From: Branchinecta lynchi
Lineage: Eukaryota > Arthropoda > Branchiopoda > Anostraca > Branchinectidae
Direction of reading: 5' to 3'
Assembly (NCBI GenBank): GCA_023053575.1
Contig: JAKZAP010000001.1
Span: 29,468,533 to 29,532,532 of the forward strand
Length of the DNA: 64,000 bases
In this document: positions 8,661-20,029 of the stretch, in pieces
Layout: every line of letters begins with the position of its first letter
Numbering within the stretch: the first letter of the stretch is position 1
Translations under genes and position numbers: made by a program
The notes under the pieces: generated by a model
Database searches by the model: none
Told to the model about the DNA's origin: nothing
Seen by the model: the letters and a program-made list of their open reading frames with translations, nothing else

Positions 8661-11600
8661 TGTTTTTATGGCACTTGAGCTTACTCAAGTGCCATATAGC
8701 GATTGTAATTTCTGTCCGTCAGTCGGTCTGTCGGTCTGTCGGTCTGTCGGTCCCGGTTTTGCTAGTTCGGGCACTTCCAGATAAGCTAGGACGATGAAAC
8801 TTGGCAAGCATATCAGGAACTGGACCAGATTAAATTAGAAATTGTCGCTTCCTCGATCCGACCATCTGGAGGGGAGTGGAGGGAGGGGGAATCCGGAAAA
8901 AATAGGAAAAATTAGATATTTTTAGCTTACGAACGGGTGATCGGATCTTAATGAAACTTAATACATGGAAGGACTTCGTGTCTCAGACCCTCCATTTTAA
9001 ATCCAGACCGGATCCGGTGACACTGGGGGGAGTTAGAGGGGGAAACCGGAAATCGTGGTCTGGGACCCGACCAGCTTAAATAGGAAATCATCAATTCCCC
9101 GATTCGACCATCTGGGGGGGGGGGGGGGGGTGGAGGGAGGGTGAAGCCAAAATTTGAGGTATTTTTAGCTTGCGAACGGGTGATCGGATCTTGATGAAAA
9201 TTGATATTTAGGATGACCTCGTGTCTCAGACACCTCACTTTAAATCCGGGCCGGATCCGATGACACTGAGGGGAGTTGGAGGAGGGAACCGGAAATTTTG
9301 AGAAACGCTTAAAGTGGAGGGGCCGGGATGATACTTGGTGGGAAAAACAAGCACAGGTCCTAGAAACGTCATTGACATAACCGGACCGGATCACGGCACT
9401 GTGGGGGAGTTGGGGTGGGGAACCGGAAATTTTGAGAAACGCTTAAAGTGGAGGGATCGGGATGAAACTTGGTGGGAAAAACAAGCACAGGTCCTAGACA
9501 CGTTATTGACATAACCGGACCGGATCAGGGCACTGTGGGGGAGTTGGGGTGGGGGTCCGGATTTCTAGCGATCCCGCGAGTTCGGCATACTTCCTGGTGT
9601 CCTAGGGCGATGAAACTTGGCAGGTATGTCAAGGATCCGAACAGATTGACTTAAGAACAGCCGTTTCCCCGACCCGACCATCGTGGGGGGAGTGGGTGGA
9701 TGGGGAGTCCGGAATCTAGTGGCGTGCATAACTTTTGAACGGGTGATCGGATCTTGATGAAAATTGATATTTAGGATGACCTTGTGTCTCAGGCACCTCA
9801 CTTTAAATCCGGGCCGGATCCGATGACACTGGGGGGAGTTGGAGGAGGTAACCGGAAATTTTGAGAAACGCTTAAAGTTGAGGGATCGGGATGAAACTTG
9901 GTGGGAAAAACAAGCACAGGTCCTAGACACGTCATTGACATAACCGGACCGGATCCGATGACACTGGGGGGAGTTGGAGGAGGGAACCGGAAATTTTGAG
10001 AAACGCTTAAAGTGGAGGGATCGGGATGAAACTTGGTGGGAAAAACAAGCACAGGTCCTCGACACGTCATTGACATAACCGGACCGGATCAGGGCACTGT
10101 GGGGGAGTTGGGGTGGGGGTCCGGATTTCTAGCGATCCCGCGAGTTCGGCATACTTCCTGATGTCCTAGGGCGATGAAACTTGGCAGGTATGTCAGGGAT
10201 CCGAACAGATTGACTTGAGAACAGCCGTTTCCCCGACCCGACCATCGTGGGGGGAGTGGGTGCATGGGGAGTCCGGAATCTAGTGGCGTGCATAACTTTT
10301 GAACGGGTGATCGGATTTGAATGAAACTCGTCTGGTGAGCTATCGCCTCGGACGTTCAGTGTCACGTCCGAGTCGGGTCCGATACCTGTGGGGATGGGGG
10401 GGGGGGGGGGGTGGAAAACTCAAGAAACTCTAAAAGTAGAGGGATTGGGACGAAACTTAATGGATGGAACAAGCATTAGGCCTAGATGAAATTGACATAG
10501 CCAGATGGTTTCGGGGCTCTGTGGGGGGAGTTGGAGGGGGTTTCCTGGAATTCCGGTAGTCGTGAGTTAGAATAGTTCCAGATGTAAAACGACAACGAAA
10601 CTTTGCAGGCATATTAGTGACCCGAATTATCTTGACTTAAAAACCTGACACAACATACCCCCGGAAACTTCCGTTCCTAGATCCGAGCATTTTTGGGGGA
10701 GCAAGAGAAGAGAAATATGGACTTCTATAAATTGCGAACGAGTGGTCTGATTCGAGTGAAACTTCATGGGTGATACGAATCGATGGCCTCGACATGTAAA
10801 ACATGCGTTCGAACCATATGCGACCACGATTAGGGGAATTGGGGGTGGGGGGACTTTTGACATGCACAAAAACCAAACGGATGGACCGAATGAGATGCAA
10901 CTAGACCTACGTTGCCGGGGCAACGTGAAGTGTTGCGGCAACCTTTGTCCGGCTTCGCCGACTAAAGTGTTGCGAGAGCAACACTTTGGTTTTGTTTCTT
11001 CGCTGTCGGTTAAATGCTGAAATTGTCAACTTATCGAAGCTTTTAAAACGGTATGTTCTAAAAAGAATAATCACATGATCAAAAGCTGTTCTTTAGCGTT
11101 GTAAAACCAACAACAAAACAATATCGGAAGAAGGGACTAAATTGACTTGGCGGTCAGTTGAGCTTTATCCTTTTCAATCGTAGATATCGTGACGGATGAA
11201 AACTTGGAACAATATCTTATATAATCTAGTTGGTATATAAAGCTATCCGTAACGTTTCAGGACTAAAATACCATAGATGACACTATTAATTATTACAAAA
11301 CTACCTTATTGTTTTAGATTACCGTATCGTTTGTACCCGTTGTGTAAATAGTTAATCTTCGGTTATAGCGATAGACCATCGATACAAACTTTCTTACCGT
11401 CATATTTACAGATATCGAATACAATGTGCACCAATTTTCAAAAATTTCTAGCCCCTCGTGAACCGATTCTTACTTACAAGTCCCTCTCCCGTGATTGACA
11501 TCAAATTCATCGGAACAAATAATGGATACACCAGCTATTAAAAGTTGCAAACCCCTCATCGCTGAAGATGATTATAGCACAAAAGCCGTTTTGGCTTTTT

Positions 11601-14574
11601 GGGAACAAAACTGTTCTTACCATCTAATACACCTGATACAAATAACAGGTATACCAACTAGCAAAAGCTGCAAACTCCTCATTGCCGAAGATGATTATGA
11701 GCTAACAGTCGACTGTTGCTTACAGTCGACTGTTGCTTACAAGTCCCTTACATGTCTCACAACTGGTATCGCCTATTTTTGGTTTCAGTGTGTACCTTAC
11801 TCCTGAAGTTGTCAACCCCTTGAAACTTTCAAACTGGTTTATCTCATGAAGGATTTTTGTTCAAAAAAAATGGATGACATATACTTTGATCAGCTCATCA
11901 AGGGCATCGATTGCCCTAACCACAACAAAAGAATATCGGGAAAAGGGACTAAATTGACTTTGCAGTCAGTTGAACTTTATCCTTTTCAATCGTAGACATC
12001 GTGACGGATGAAAACTTGGAACAATATCCTATATAATCTAGTTGGTATTATAAAGCTATCCGTAACTTTTCAGGATTAAAATACCATAGATGACACTATT
12101 AATTATTACGAAACTACCTTATTTTACATTATCGTTTGTACCCGTTGCGAAAACAGTAAATCCTAGGTTACAGCGAGAGACCATCGATACAAACTTTCTT
12201 ACCGTCAGTTTTATATAAATCGAATACAATGTGCAACAATTTGCACAAATTTCTAGCCCCTCGTGCACCGATTCTACTGACAAGTCCCTTTCCCGTGATA
12301 GACATCAAGTTCACCGGATACAAATAATGGGTACACCGGCTAGCAAAAGTTTCAAACCCCTCATCGCTGAAGATTTTTGTAGCATAACAGCCTATTATTA
12401 CTGACAAGTCCCTTGCATGTCTTACAATTGGGAACCTAATTGTTCTTACCATCAAATGACAGGTACGCCAACTAGCGAAAGCTGCAAACCCCTTATTGCC
12501 GAAGATGATTATGAGCTAACACTCGACTGCCGCGTACAAGTCCCCTACATGTCTCACAACTGGTATCACCTATTTTTGGTTTCAGTGTGTACCTTACTAC
12601 TGAAGTTGTCAACCCCTTGAAACTTTCAAACTGGTGTATCTCATGAAGGAATTTGTGTACCAAAAAATGGATGACATATACTTTGATCAGCTCATCAGCG
12701 GCTATCGATTGCCGTCGAAAAAAAAAATTCTACCTGTCTTAGTTCAAAAGTTGACTTTTTTGCCGTAGGCCAACTTTCTAACGTCACCACTTAGAAAGGA
12801 GCAAAGGATAAGCTCTAGTTTCTTTAGCAATGAGAGAACTTCTAAAGTTTAAGAGGTACATCTGGTACCATTTCTCTACCGCAAACCCAAGTGCAAAAAA
12901 ACGAATGATAAACTCAGCTGAAATCGCGTGCACAAATGGAACCAAATTGTTCTTACCATCGAATACACCGGAAACAAATAAGAGGTACACCAACTAGCAA
13001 AAGCTGCAAGGCCCTCATTACCGAAGTTGATTATGAGCTAACAGTCGACTGTTGCTTAAAAGTCCCCTACATGGCTCATAACTGCTATCGCCTATTTTTG
13101 GTTTCAATGTACCTTACTACTGAAGTTGTCAACCCCTTTGAAATTTTCAAACTGGTGTATCTCATGAAGGAATTTTTGTACCAAAAAATGGATGACATAT
13201 ACTTTGATCAGCTCATCAGTGGCTATCGATTGCCGTCGAAACAAAAATTCTACCTGTCTTAGTTCAAAAGTTGACTTTTTTGCCGTAGGCCAACTTTCTA
13301 ACGTCACGACTTAGAAAGGAGCAAAGGATAAGCTTTAGTTTCTTTAGCAATGAGAGAACTTTTAAAGTTTAAGGGGCACATCTGATACCGTTACTCTACC
13401 GCAAACCCAAGTGCAAAAAAAAAAAATTGTACTCAGCTGGAATCGTCACAGACATGGACAGAAACAATAGATGGCAGCACTTTCGGACCCGTGGGAAAAA
13501 GCCACTTTTTTGTCTCTGTAGATTTTTCTATTTATCACTCAAAGAAGATATGTTGGCTGTGGGGCCGGGTAACTGCCGCATATATTTAACACTTATAGAT
13601 TTTAGTCCATCTTCAATTTGAAACTGGTGCCTGCCTGCTAGCGTGCTAGAACGGAGCTTTCCACTCGAAAGCAGAAACATGGTTTGATGAAACGAAAGGT
13701 TCGCTACACAACTTGAGATGGTCCTCTCCGACATAGGCTATACAACTCCACTTCACTTCGCAAACCGTAGGCTCTGGCTCGATGACAAGCAAAAACCATC
13801 CTTATTGGCCCCAGGCAAGAGTTCTACGGAGCTTTCCAAAATGTAATGTCATATTCATCAATCCGGCCTAAGGTCTACACTTTCCGTAAAAACCGCACAG
13901 GTTAGACCCTTCCCAGTTACCAGGAATAAAATGAAATCGGAGTCATAGGAAAAAAAAAAAAAAACAAAAAAAAAAACAGGACAAAACCAAAGTGTTGCTC
14001 TCGCAACACAATTCGACAGTGCCGAGTTTATGCGGCCTAGATTTGTTATTTGGCGTCTGGGCCGGATTCGGCCAAGGTAGGGGGGGGGGTACTGGAAACT
14101 TGCAGATAGCTATGCTCCAATTTTAGTCAAACTTGATGAGGGAATTAAGAGATTGGGCCCGAACCGGCTCCGACAACGTTGGTGGGAAGGGGGGGGGGGG
14201 GTACCGGAACTTTCCCAAAATGCCCAGATTCGAGTGAAACTTGGTAGATGGTATAAACGAAGATGCTTTAGGTGGTCGATTTTTTTTTTATTCCGAACCA
14301 GATTCGGCCACGGTAGGTGGAAATAGAGTGAGTACCGGAAATCGTGTAGCACGTCTAGGGATCAAACAAATGGATTTATTGGGATGAAAGTTTGAACAGT
14401 CATGTGCATTTGCAATCGAGACGATGCCGGAACTGCTCAGAAATGAGTGAAACTAAATATCCTATTTCTATTTCCGAACCGCCTTTTTGGATGGCGGGTG
14501 TATTTTGTGACGTTTTCATCTACTTTCTTGTACAGCCTACTCGTACAAGTGCCATATGAGCTCGTAGCTCTTGT
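8661..14574 (+). mobile_element. F2 Helitron/Helentron-like element, copy 1, interrupted by F1
   Basis: Starts in a T-run with the hairpin TATGGCACTTGAGCTTACTC plus AAGTGCCATA (8667-8696), then a GTCT/GTCG microsatellite and a GACGATGAAACTTGGCA motif. It then carries an array of about 140-bp monomers of three types, each with a GAAACTTGG-like core and a G-tract. Segments 9188-9750 and 9751-10313 are a tandem duplication of a four-monomer block with a period near 563 bp. F1 copy A (10901-14010) interrupts the array. The element resumes and ends at CAAGTGCCATATGAGCTC (14545-14562), then the remainder of the hairpin and CTTG before T. Reading frames such as 9565-10065 minus are by-products of the array. 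Confidence 0.7.
10901..14010 (-). mobile_element. F1 Helitron-like element, copy A
   Basis: About 3.1 kb inserted in F2 copy 1. On the minus strand it starts TGTGTTGCGAGAGCAACAC (hairpin), then TTTGGTTTTGT and a T-run. It ends with an inverted match to that start (ACAAAACCAAAGTGTTGC plus TCTCGCAACAC), two further stem-loops and CTAG, with T as the next base. Inside are degenerate units of roughly 130 bp with TTACAAGTCCC, AACAGGTACACCAACTAGC and GCTGCAAACCCCTCATTG motifs. Reading frames such as 12936-13262 plus recur in copy B, because the DNA is duplicated, and match no known domain. Compared with copy B it has a 17-bp tandem duplication near 11724. Confidence 0.75.
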
Positions 14575-15245
14575 TTATTTTAACTGGCTTCAGTTTTAGC
14601 TGTCAACGCGTTCAATTGACTTCGATTGCTTATGGGTGCATCAGGTGGGATGCTAGTACGGTGTTGGACAGATGCAAGGATTTTATATCCAAATTTGAAA
14701 ATCCGTGAGTTAGGACGTTCATGCAGTGAGGGGAGGGATAAGTCTGTTAGTTGAGATTAAAGCACTAAGGAATAGTAGAACAGTTGACAAGCTCATTGCG
14801 ATAGCTGATCACAGCTTTTCCCACGTTTTAAAGCTAAAAACTAGAATTGCCTGGCATGCAGCCTCGACACCGCAAGAGCCATCTATCCGATCTGATATTG
14901 GTCGGAATTAGCCTATTGGAATTATAGGAATTTTACCATCGAAAGATGGTCAACCTGATAGGTATAGTTTATGACAATTGTTTTGATTTTGTAAGTATTT
15001 AAAAAGGTTTAATAGATGTTTGCCAGTCAACTTGGACTCAAGGAGCATTGACACTTATAGCTGATAGAATATTAAAAAAAATACAAAATTATGCAGGTTT
15101 GTTGCTCTAGCTTGGGTCTAGAGCGTGAAGAGGACTCTTCCCGAGAAGGGCCGAAATATCTCAAGAAGAATCTGTCATGCCTTTTGCGAAATCAAATATG
15201 GGTAGCTGAAGTAAAATTTTCTCTTATCAGATATTTTGGCCCAAC
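14575..15245. other. No gene established
   Basis: A 61-codon frame at 14726-14911 has no recognisable domain and no clear splice context. Around 15109-15170 a decayed M3-like arm (GAAGAGGACTCTTCCCGAGA) is present. Nothing further is supported. Confidence 0.35.
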
Positions 15246-15520
15246 TTGTAATATTTGATAGTGCAAAACTGATATGTCATCTGAATTTTATCAGAGCTAT
15301 ATTTCGACCCTTCTTGGCAAGGGTCCTCTTCAGGCTCAAAGCCGCTCAAGTTGGAAAAACGAAGTTGTAGGAAAAACAAGTTCACAAGTTTTGTGTGTAC
15401 CGCAAGTTCGTTTTTCCAACTTGAACGGCTTTGAGCCTGAAGAGGACTCTTGCCAAGAATGGCCAAAATATAGCTCTAATAAAATTCAGTTTACGTATCC
15501 GTTTTGTACTATCAAATATT
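15246..15520. mobile_element. M3 foldback element
   Basis: Two inverted arms of about 110 bp, roughly 15251-15358 and 15408-15516, share CAAGGGTCCTCTTCAGGCTC and TATATTTCGACCCTTCTTGG-like blocks. They are separated by about 50 bases and the structure is close to a perfect palindrome. The right flank continues with ATTCGCAGTCAGCTTGGG, the outer end of the family. Related copies are at 8305-8425, 20030-20165 and 38331-38576. Confidence 0.65.
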
Positions 15521-15545
15521 ATTCGCAGTCAGCTTGGGGTGAAGG

Positions 15546-15795
15546 AATATTTATCCTTCTTGTAAGCGGCCTCTTCAGGCTGTGTACAGGAAAACGAATC
15601 TGCGACCTTATAGCTACAGCCTGAAGACGAACCTTGCCAAGTATTGCCTAAAAATCGCTAGAAAAACCTCGTCCGTTTAAGGCCGTCAAATATAATTGGC
15701 GGTCAGCGTCTGCGGAAGTCGTTTGCTGAAGCCTTCTCTTATCTTCCTGCGAGTTTAACACCTCGTGGAATGTATATATAACATATACCACATAT
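15546..15795. other. No gene; partial M3-like sequence
   Basis: A further GCGGCCTCTTCAGGCTG / CCTGAAGACGAACCTTGCC inverted pair at 15565-15640 suggests another decayed M3 copy. The rest is unassigned. Confidence 0.35.
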
Positions 15796-15975
15796 CTAAG
15801 TAAGTAATAAGTAAGTAATTTATTTATGACCCGCCATTTCGGAAAGGCGGTGTAAATGAAGAAAGTAAACAAAACACAGAAAAAGACACTTAATTTTTAA
15901 TCTTCGGTCAGGAAACAGTGGACGACGTCGTGGGCGGGTTGGGCCCTGTCGTCCATGATTTTTAAATGTTTCACT
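15796..15975 (-). repeat. S1 retroposon, 3' region
   Basis: Best copy of the S1 tail. On the minus strand it reads AAAAATCATGGACGACAGGG, then a conserved CACTGTTTCCTGACCGAAGA, a T-rich tract, ACACCGCC, AATGGCGGGTCATAAATAAA and (TTAC)n. The same order is found at 22923-23095 and 39060-39220. I infer a SINE or a LINE 3' UTR. No coding region or tRNA promoter is attached. Confidence 0.6.
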
Positions 15976-16042
15976 ACCTTGGTTTTGTTTCTTGCTTATA
16001 AAATAGTCAAATAGAAAGAAGAAGCAACACAGTAGATATCAG

Positions 16043-16190
16043 CTAACAGCCAACTGTTTCATCTTTCTTTTTGCATAAACTTTGAGTTGGAATTCCACTT
16101 TTAGGTTTTTTGTTGACTTTAAGTGCATCTTCTTCCATTGCGGTGTAGTGTTTACTTTGAGCGCCATCTACGTGGTAAAATTGTGTGCCG
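16043..16190 (-). CDS. Candidate terminal exon, unidentified protein
   Basis: On the minus strand a long pyrimidine tract (TTTATTTTCTTCTTTC and onward, 16191-16240) leads to CGCCAAG and then an open frame that ends at TAG (16043-16045). It encodes about 49 residues, including GTQFYHVDGAQSKHYTAMEE, a lysine-rich middle and the end CKKKDETVGC. The first base completes a codon carried from the previous exon. The composition is soluble and basic, with no domain I recognise. No AATAAA is obvious before the S1 repeat that follows. Another strand's exon candidate starts only 300 bp away at 16489. Confidence 0.35.
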
Positions 16191-16488
16191 CTTGGCGAAA
16201 GATGGAAAAAAAGAAAGAAGAAAATAAAGAACAAATAAATCAAAATAAGACCGATGTATGATCAACTGCGAATGGGAAAGTTTCCTGATATGTATTTAGA
16301 CTATGACCAGGTATATTCTTTATAGCGGATGTTGTGTTCAAACAGAACAAGAACGAAGTAAATGAAATAAAAAGTAAGTAAAAATAGAGAAAATACAAAT
16401 AGCGATTTATTTTAAAGTGTCTACGACGTTCAGATTAGCATCTCTACTGTGCCCCTCCTCGTCTATTAGTCTATTATTCCCCTTTTAG

Positions 16489-16771
16489 CTATTTTCTTGT
16501 CAACCATTTGCGTCATCCGCCTGATGGGAGATCGAAGATTCCTGTCTAGCACTCTCACGCCTTTTTCCCGCTATTCTAGAAATTTGGAGAAAGTCTTGCC
16601 GATAAATCAGGACTTGTTTGACGAAGAGCGAATTCGTTTACTTGTTCAAACAAAAGAAGGGAGAACGTGGCAGTCCTACTTCAAAGATGCCATATCCCTC
16701 GAGTCGGAAGCGATGGAGTTGAGTCACAGAGCGAAGATGATAACCTGGGTTGTCGGAGATTTGAGATCGCA
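16489..16771 (+). CDS. Candidate internal exon, unidentified protein
   Basis: A pyrimidine-rich stretch with CTATTATTCCCCTTTTAG precedes 16489 and a GTAAGT donor follows at 16772. The open frame (codons in register with 16491) runs for 93 codons and would only meet a stop inside the donor, as expected for an exon. It contains FSRYSRNLEKVLPINQDLFD, EERIRLLVQTKEGRTWQSYF, and RAKMITWVVGDLRSQ at the end. The last part faintly resembles the start of a cyclin box (arginine, then hydrophobic, then W). I treat that as a hint only. Two bases at the start complete a codon from an upstream exon. Confidence 0.5.
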
Positions 16772-16928
16772 GTAAGTGGTCCCTCTTAAGTGACTTCAAG
16801 TCGTAGATAGCATGCATTTAGACCACATGTTTTCCATCTCAAAATTTAGTAGAGACTTTTTTTTTAATTATTTTTTTATCCCATTGGGGGCCAAATTGGG
16901 GCCCCCCCATTGGGATGTCAAACACGAC

Positions 16929-17825
16929 ATATATCCAGCGTTTGGCATATGGTATCCAAAAATCAAGGATTTGTGGCTGACTGGGACGTCCTGAATTCGG
17001 CAAAACTAGTTATCTAAGAGTATTTCGTCGCAAATTTTGATGGCACAGTCGACTAGTGAGATAACTAGTCCGCCTTTTACATAGTCCGGTTGGTAGGAGC
17101 CCTATGGTCTGACTACCCGTCTTCTGGCGTCGTTTGCTTCCAGATTTTCTCGCTTGGTCGGGTTCCATCCTGATCAGGCCCAAATATTTGCTTATCCATG
17201 TCCGTGGTAAAACAAAAAAAAACGAAAGGGTTTGTGATTCCGGGTAGAAGATTTTATCCAAAGTGGTCAAACGTATAATGGATTTTTCGAGTGTGCCGTT
17301 TTCTGGGTGAAAGCTTCTGCGCTTTCCCAGACGGATGGTAAATTGTAAATATACACAGAGCTCAGAATTGTAAATAATCACAGATTTGTACATATACACT
17401 TTTAACACGCACATTTTATCTTTCGTTATTTTATTTTTATCTGCATCCGCACCGTTTTCTTTTGTTTTTTTAGTTACATCTCGTCTTATTGTCTGTTGGT
17501 TCCGCATCGTTCTCCTGTTGTGATTGTGGTGGATTTTATGATTTAGTTTTGTTTTGTTTTTCGCTGAGGACGGTTTGCCGGAAGTGCAACCGAAATATCC
17601 TAATTTATATTTATCCCTCGCACATCATCCTAGAGGGATAATTAGCTGATCAAGAAAAAACCCAGAAAATCACGGTTTTCTATTTCTTTCGGGTAGAACA
17701 CGATCTCTGTGAAAATATGTGACTGAAAATACACAACGGAATTGGAGACAAAGAATGTATTGACAGAGCAGTCTACCACAAACCCCTGATTTTGGGAAAT
17801 CCTATGCCAAACGCTGGGTATATCT
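16929..17825. mobile_element. Possible DNA element with ~20-bp inverted ends
   Basis: ATATATCCAGCGTTTGGCAT at the left pairs with ATGCCAAACGCTGGGTATAT at the right. The same end sequence bounds a 120-bp element at 20287-20407. A 165-codon frame lies inside on the minus strand (17010-17507), lysine/arginine-rich and without a domain I recognise. I cannot say whether it is a relic of a transposase or chance. A short dispersed repeat at 17588-17640 (CAACCGAAATATCC, then ATTTATCCCTCGCACATCAT) also occurs at 42699-42750. Confidence 0.4.
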
Positions 17826-18091
17826 GCGTTTGGTATACCCTATGCCTAATGCTGGATATACTATAGATCAGTGGTTCCCAACCGGTGGTACGCGTACTCG
17901 AGGGGGTACGCGAGACCACTGTAAGGGGTAGGTGAAGGAGCCAGAATTGTTTTAGTCTGTAGATTAAAGATCTCGTCTACTCACGTTTGATTGCCGAAAG
18001 CCTAATATAACCACCATAGGCATCACCAGCCAAAATTTATTTGGAGGGGCAAGGTATTTTTACTGACCGACAGGTCATTTTTATCGACATT

Positions 18092-19438
18092 TTATTATGG
18101 CACTTGCCTTCCGGCTAAGTGCCATATACCGATCACTTTTCCGTCGGTCTGTCGGTCTGTCGGTCGGTCGGTTAGTCCGGTGTTTGCGAGTTAGGGTACT
18201 TCCAGATATGCTAGGACGATGAAACTTGGCAGGCATACTAGGGACCCGACCAAACTAAGTTGAAAATAGTCACTTGCCCGATCCGACCATCGTGGGGGAG
18301 GGAGGGGAGCCGGAATCCGGAATTTAGTGGCATGCATAACTTTGGAACGGGTTATCGGATCTTAATGAAAGTTGATATTTGGTGAGACGTCATGTCTCAG
18401 ATGTTCCATTTCAAGTCCGGACCGAATCCGATGAATGTGGGGGGGGGGGTGCGCATGGGGGACCGGAAATCATATGACAAGCTTAAAGTGGAGGGATCGG
18501 GATGAAACTTGGTGAGAGGAACAAGCACAAGCCCTAGGTACATCATTGTCAGACGCGGACGGGATTCGTGCACTGTGGTGGGAGTTGGAGGGGGGGGGGC
18601 CGGAATTCCGGTAATACGGAGTTAAATTACTTTTAGGTGGGCTGGGACAGTGAAACTTGGCAAGCGTACCAGGGACCCGACCAAACTAACTTGGAAATAG
18701 TCACTTCCCCGATCCGACCACCGTGGGGGGAGTGGAGGGAAGGGGAATCCAGCATCTAGAGGTACGTATAACTTTGGAACGGGTGATCAGATTTTAATGA
18801 AACTTGATATTTGGAAAGACCTCGTGTCTCGGATGTCCCGTGTGAAGTCCGAACCGGATCCGATTATTGTGGGGGGGGGGTCAGAGGGGGAGCCGTAAAT
18901 CTTGTGACACGCTAAGAGTGGAGGGATTGGGATGATACTTGGTGGGAAGAACAAGCACAAGCCCTAGATTCACCAGTGACAGAACTGGATCGGGTTCGAG
19001 CACTGTGGGGGGAGGAAGGGGGGTCCGGAATTCCGGTGATCACCAGTTAAAGTACTTCCAGATGTGCTAGGACCATGAAATTTGAACATTAGAGACTTGA
19101 CACGATTAGAATATTTTTGCCTCATGGGTTTTGCTTAGAACTGAATTTCTTAAAGTACAAATGATACTTTTGATTAAAATATACATTTCATTCTCCCGAT
19201 GAGCTCATCATCATTTTTGCTTCAAGAGTTTTGATTACAGATGAATTTCTAGCGCCCCTAAAGTGCGCATCATCACAGCCAAATGTCTTACCAAACGATA
19301 CGTTCTCGTGATTTCCAAGGACCCATTATCTCTATGGTTTTGCTTACAAATAATCACAACAAACCCACGAACTGAAGAATTCCTACTTTCATCCTCTGAC
19401 CCAGCCTTGCAAGTGCCATATGAGCTCTCAGCTCTTGT
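18092..19438 (+). mobile_element. F2 Helitron/Helentron-like element, copy 2, inside hAT
   Basis: The 5' hairpin TTATGGCACTTGCCTTCCGG plus CTAAGTGCCATA is followed by a GTCT/GTCG microsatellite, ~140-bp monomers with GATGAAACTTGG and G-tracts, and a decayed stretch. The 3' end CAAGTGCCATATGAGCTC, TCAGCTCTTG is followed by TT. At 1.35 kb this is one of the shorter complete copies, useful for defining both ends. Confidence 0.75.
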
Positions 19439-19715
19439 TTTTAAATATCCACTCTTACGAATTGCGGCGTTTCGCGTTGAATCTTTTCTTTTTAACCGTC
19501 TGGCTGACCACGAGTCGGTCAGAGAGGGGGGCTGCCAATCCTTGTTTGACGCCTCTGATCGCAAGCCCTAGTGAAAGTCAATGAAATAATTTGATTCCAG
19601 AACTGCTAGCCTACTGCCGTAAAATCTGTTCCTGTGTCAAACATTATTGTTTTAAGAAGAATCGAAGACACTGCAAGTGATATTGTCATTCAGGCTGCGA
19701 AATAAGCTAACGAAA

Positions 19716-19850
19716 ATGTTTGCGATGCAGCTTGACGAAACCATGGAGAACATTAAAACCAAACATAGATACAGGCTGACCGTAAAAATATTGCCGTTAA
19801 TGGCGTCGAGCCGAGATCCGACAAAATTTTTAGCTACAAAGCAGCCTTAA
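19716..19850 (+). pseudogene. hAT transposase remnant (internal deletion)
   Basis: A 44-codon frame reads MFAMQLDETMENIKTK and then HRYRLTVKILPLMASS before a stop. The first residues match the conserved FALQLDEST-like motif of hAT transposases of the ZBED/GTF2IRD2 type. The rest resembles the C-terminal block of the same proteins (N-R-L-x-V-x-x-D-L-x-L). I infer that an internal deletion fused the two, skipping several hundred codons. Its place inside the terminal repeats of a hAT element supports this. The resemblance is from memory of the family pattern, not an alignment. Confidence 0.45.
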
Positions 19851-20029
19851 GTGATTGCGTGATTGATTTTGCATATATTTCTACACATGTATGCCTTATC
19901 ATTCATGATAATAAGTATCGTCTTTTTCACGTTCTGAAAAAGGGGGTACGCAATATTTTCGAACCTTGATTAGGGTTACACGTTACGGAAAAGGTTGGGA
20001 ACCACTGCTATAGATAGTCCTTCAGCCTA

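Larger units (their letters stand above)
17869..20007. mobile_element. hAT element, internally deleted, with 8-bp target duplication
   Basis: The ends are CAGTGGTTCCCAACCGG and, inverted, GGTTGGGAACCACTG, the hAT type. They are flanked by an exact 8-bp duplication, CTATAGAT, at 17861-17868 and 20008-20015. Subterminal GGGGTACGCG motifs occur on both sides. F2 copy 2 (18092-19438) is inserted inside. A short transposase-like remnant lies at 19716-19850. The element is non-autonomous now. A 354-bp relative with the same ends is at 43164-43517. Confidence 0.85.

Noticed and set aside
9565..10065. A 166-codon minus-strand frame with repeated CFSHQVSSR-type residues
   Set aside because: It is the translation of tandem F2 monomers; the apparent protein repeats follow the 563-bp DNA duplication, and the frame has no start context or homologous domain.
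12936..13262. A 108-codon frame conserved between 12936-13262 and 28793-29119
   Set aside because: The whole 3-kb F1 element is duplicated, so conservation is at DNA level. Substitutions are not concentrated at third codon positions by eye, and copy C does not keep the frame.
17010..17507. A 165-codon minus frame
   Set aside because: It is long enough to notice, but has no recognisable domain or splice border and lies between inverted repeats. I keep it only as a note within the element at 16929-17825.
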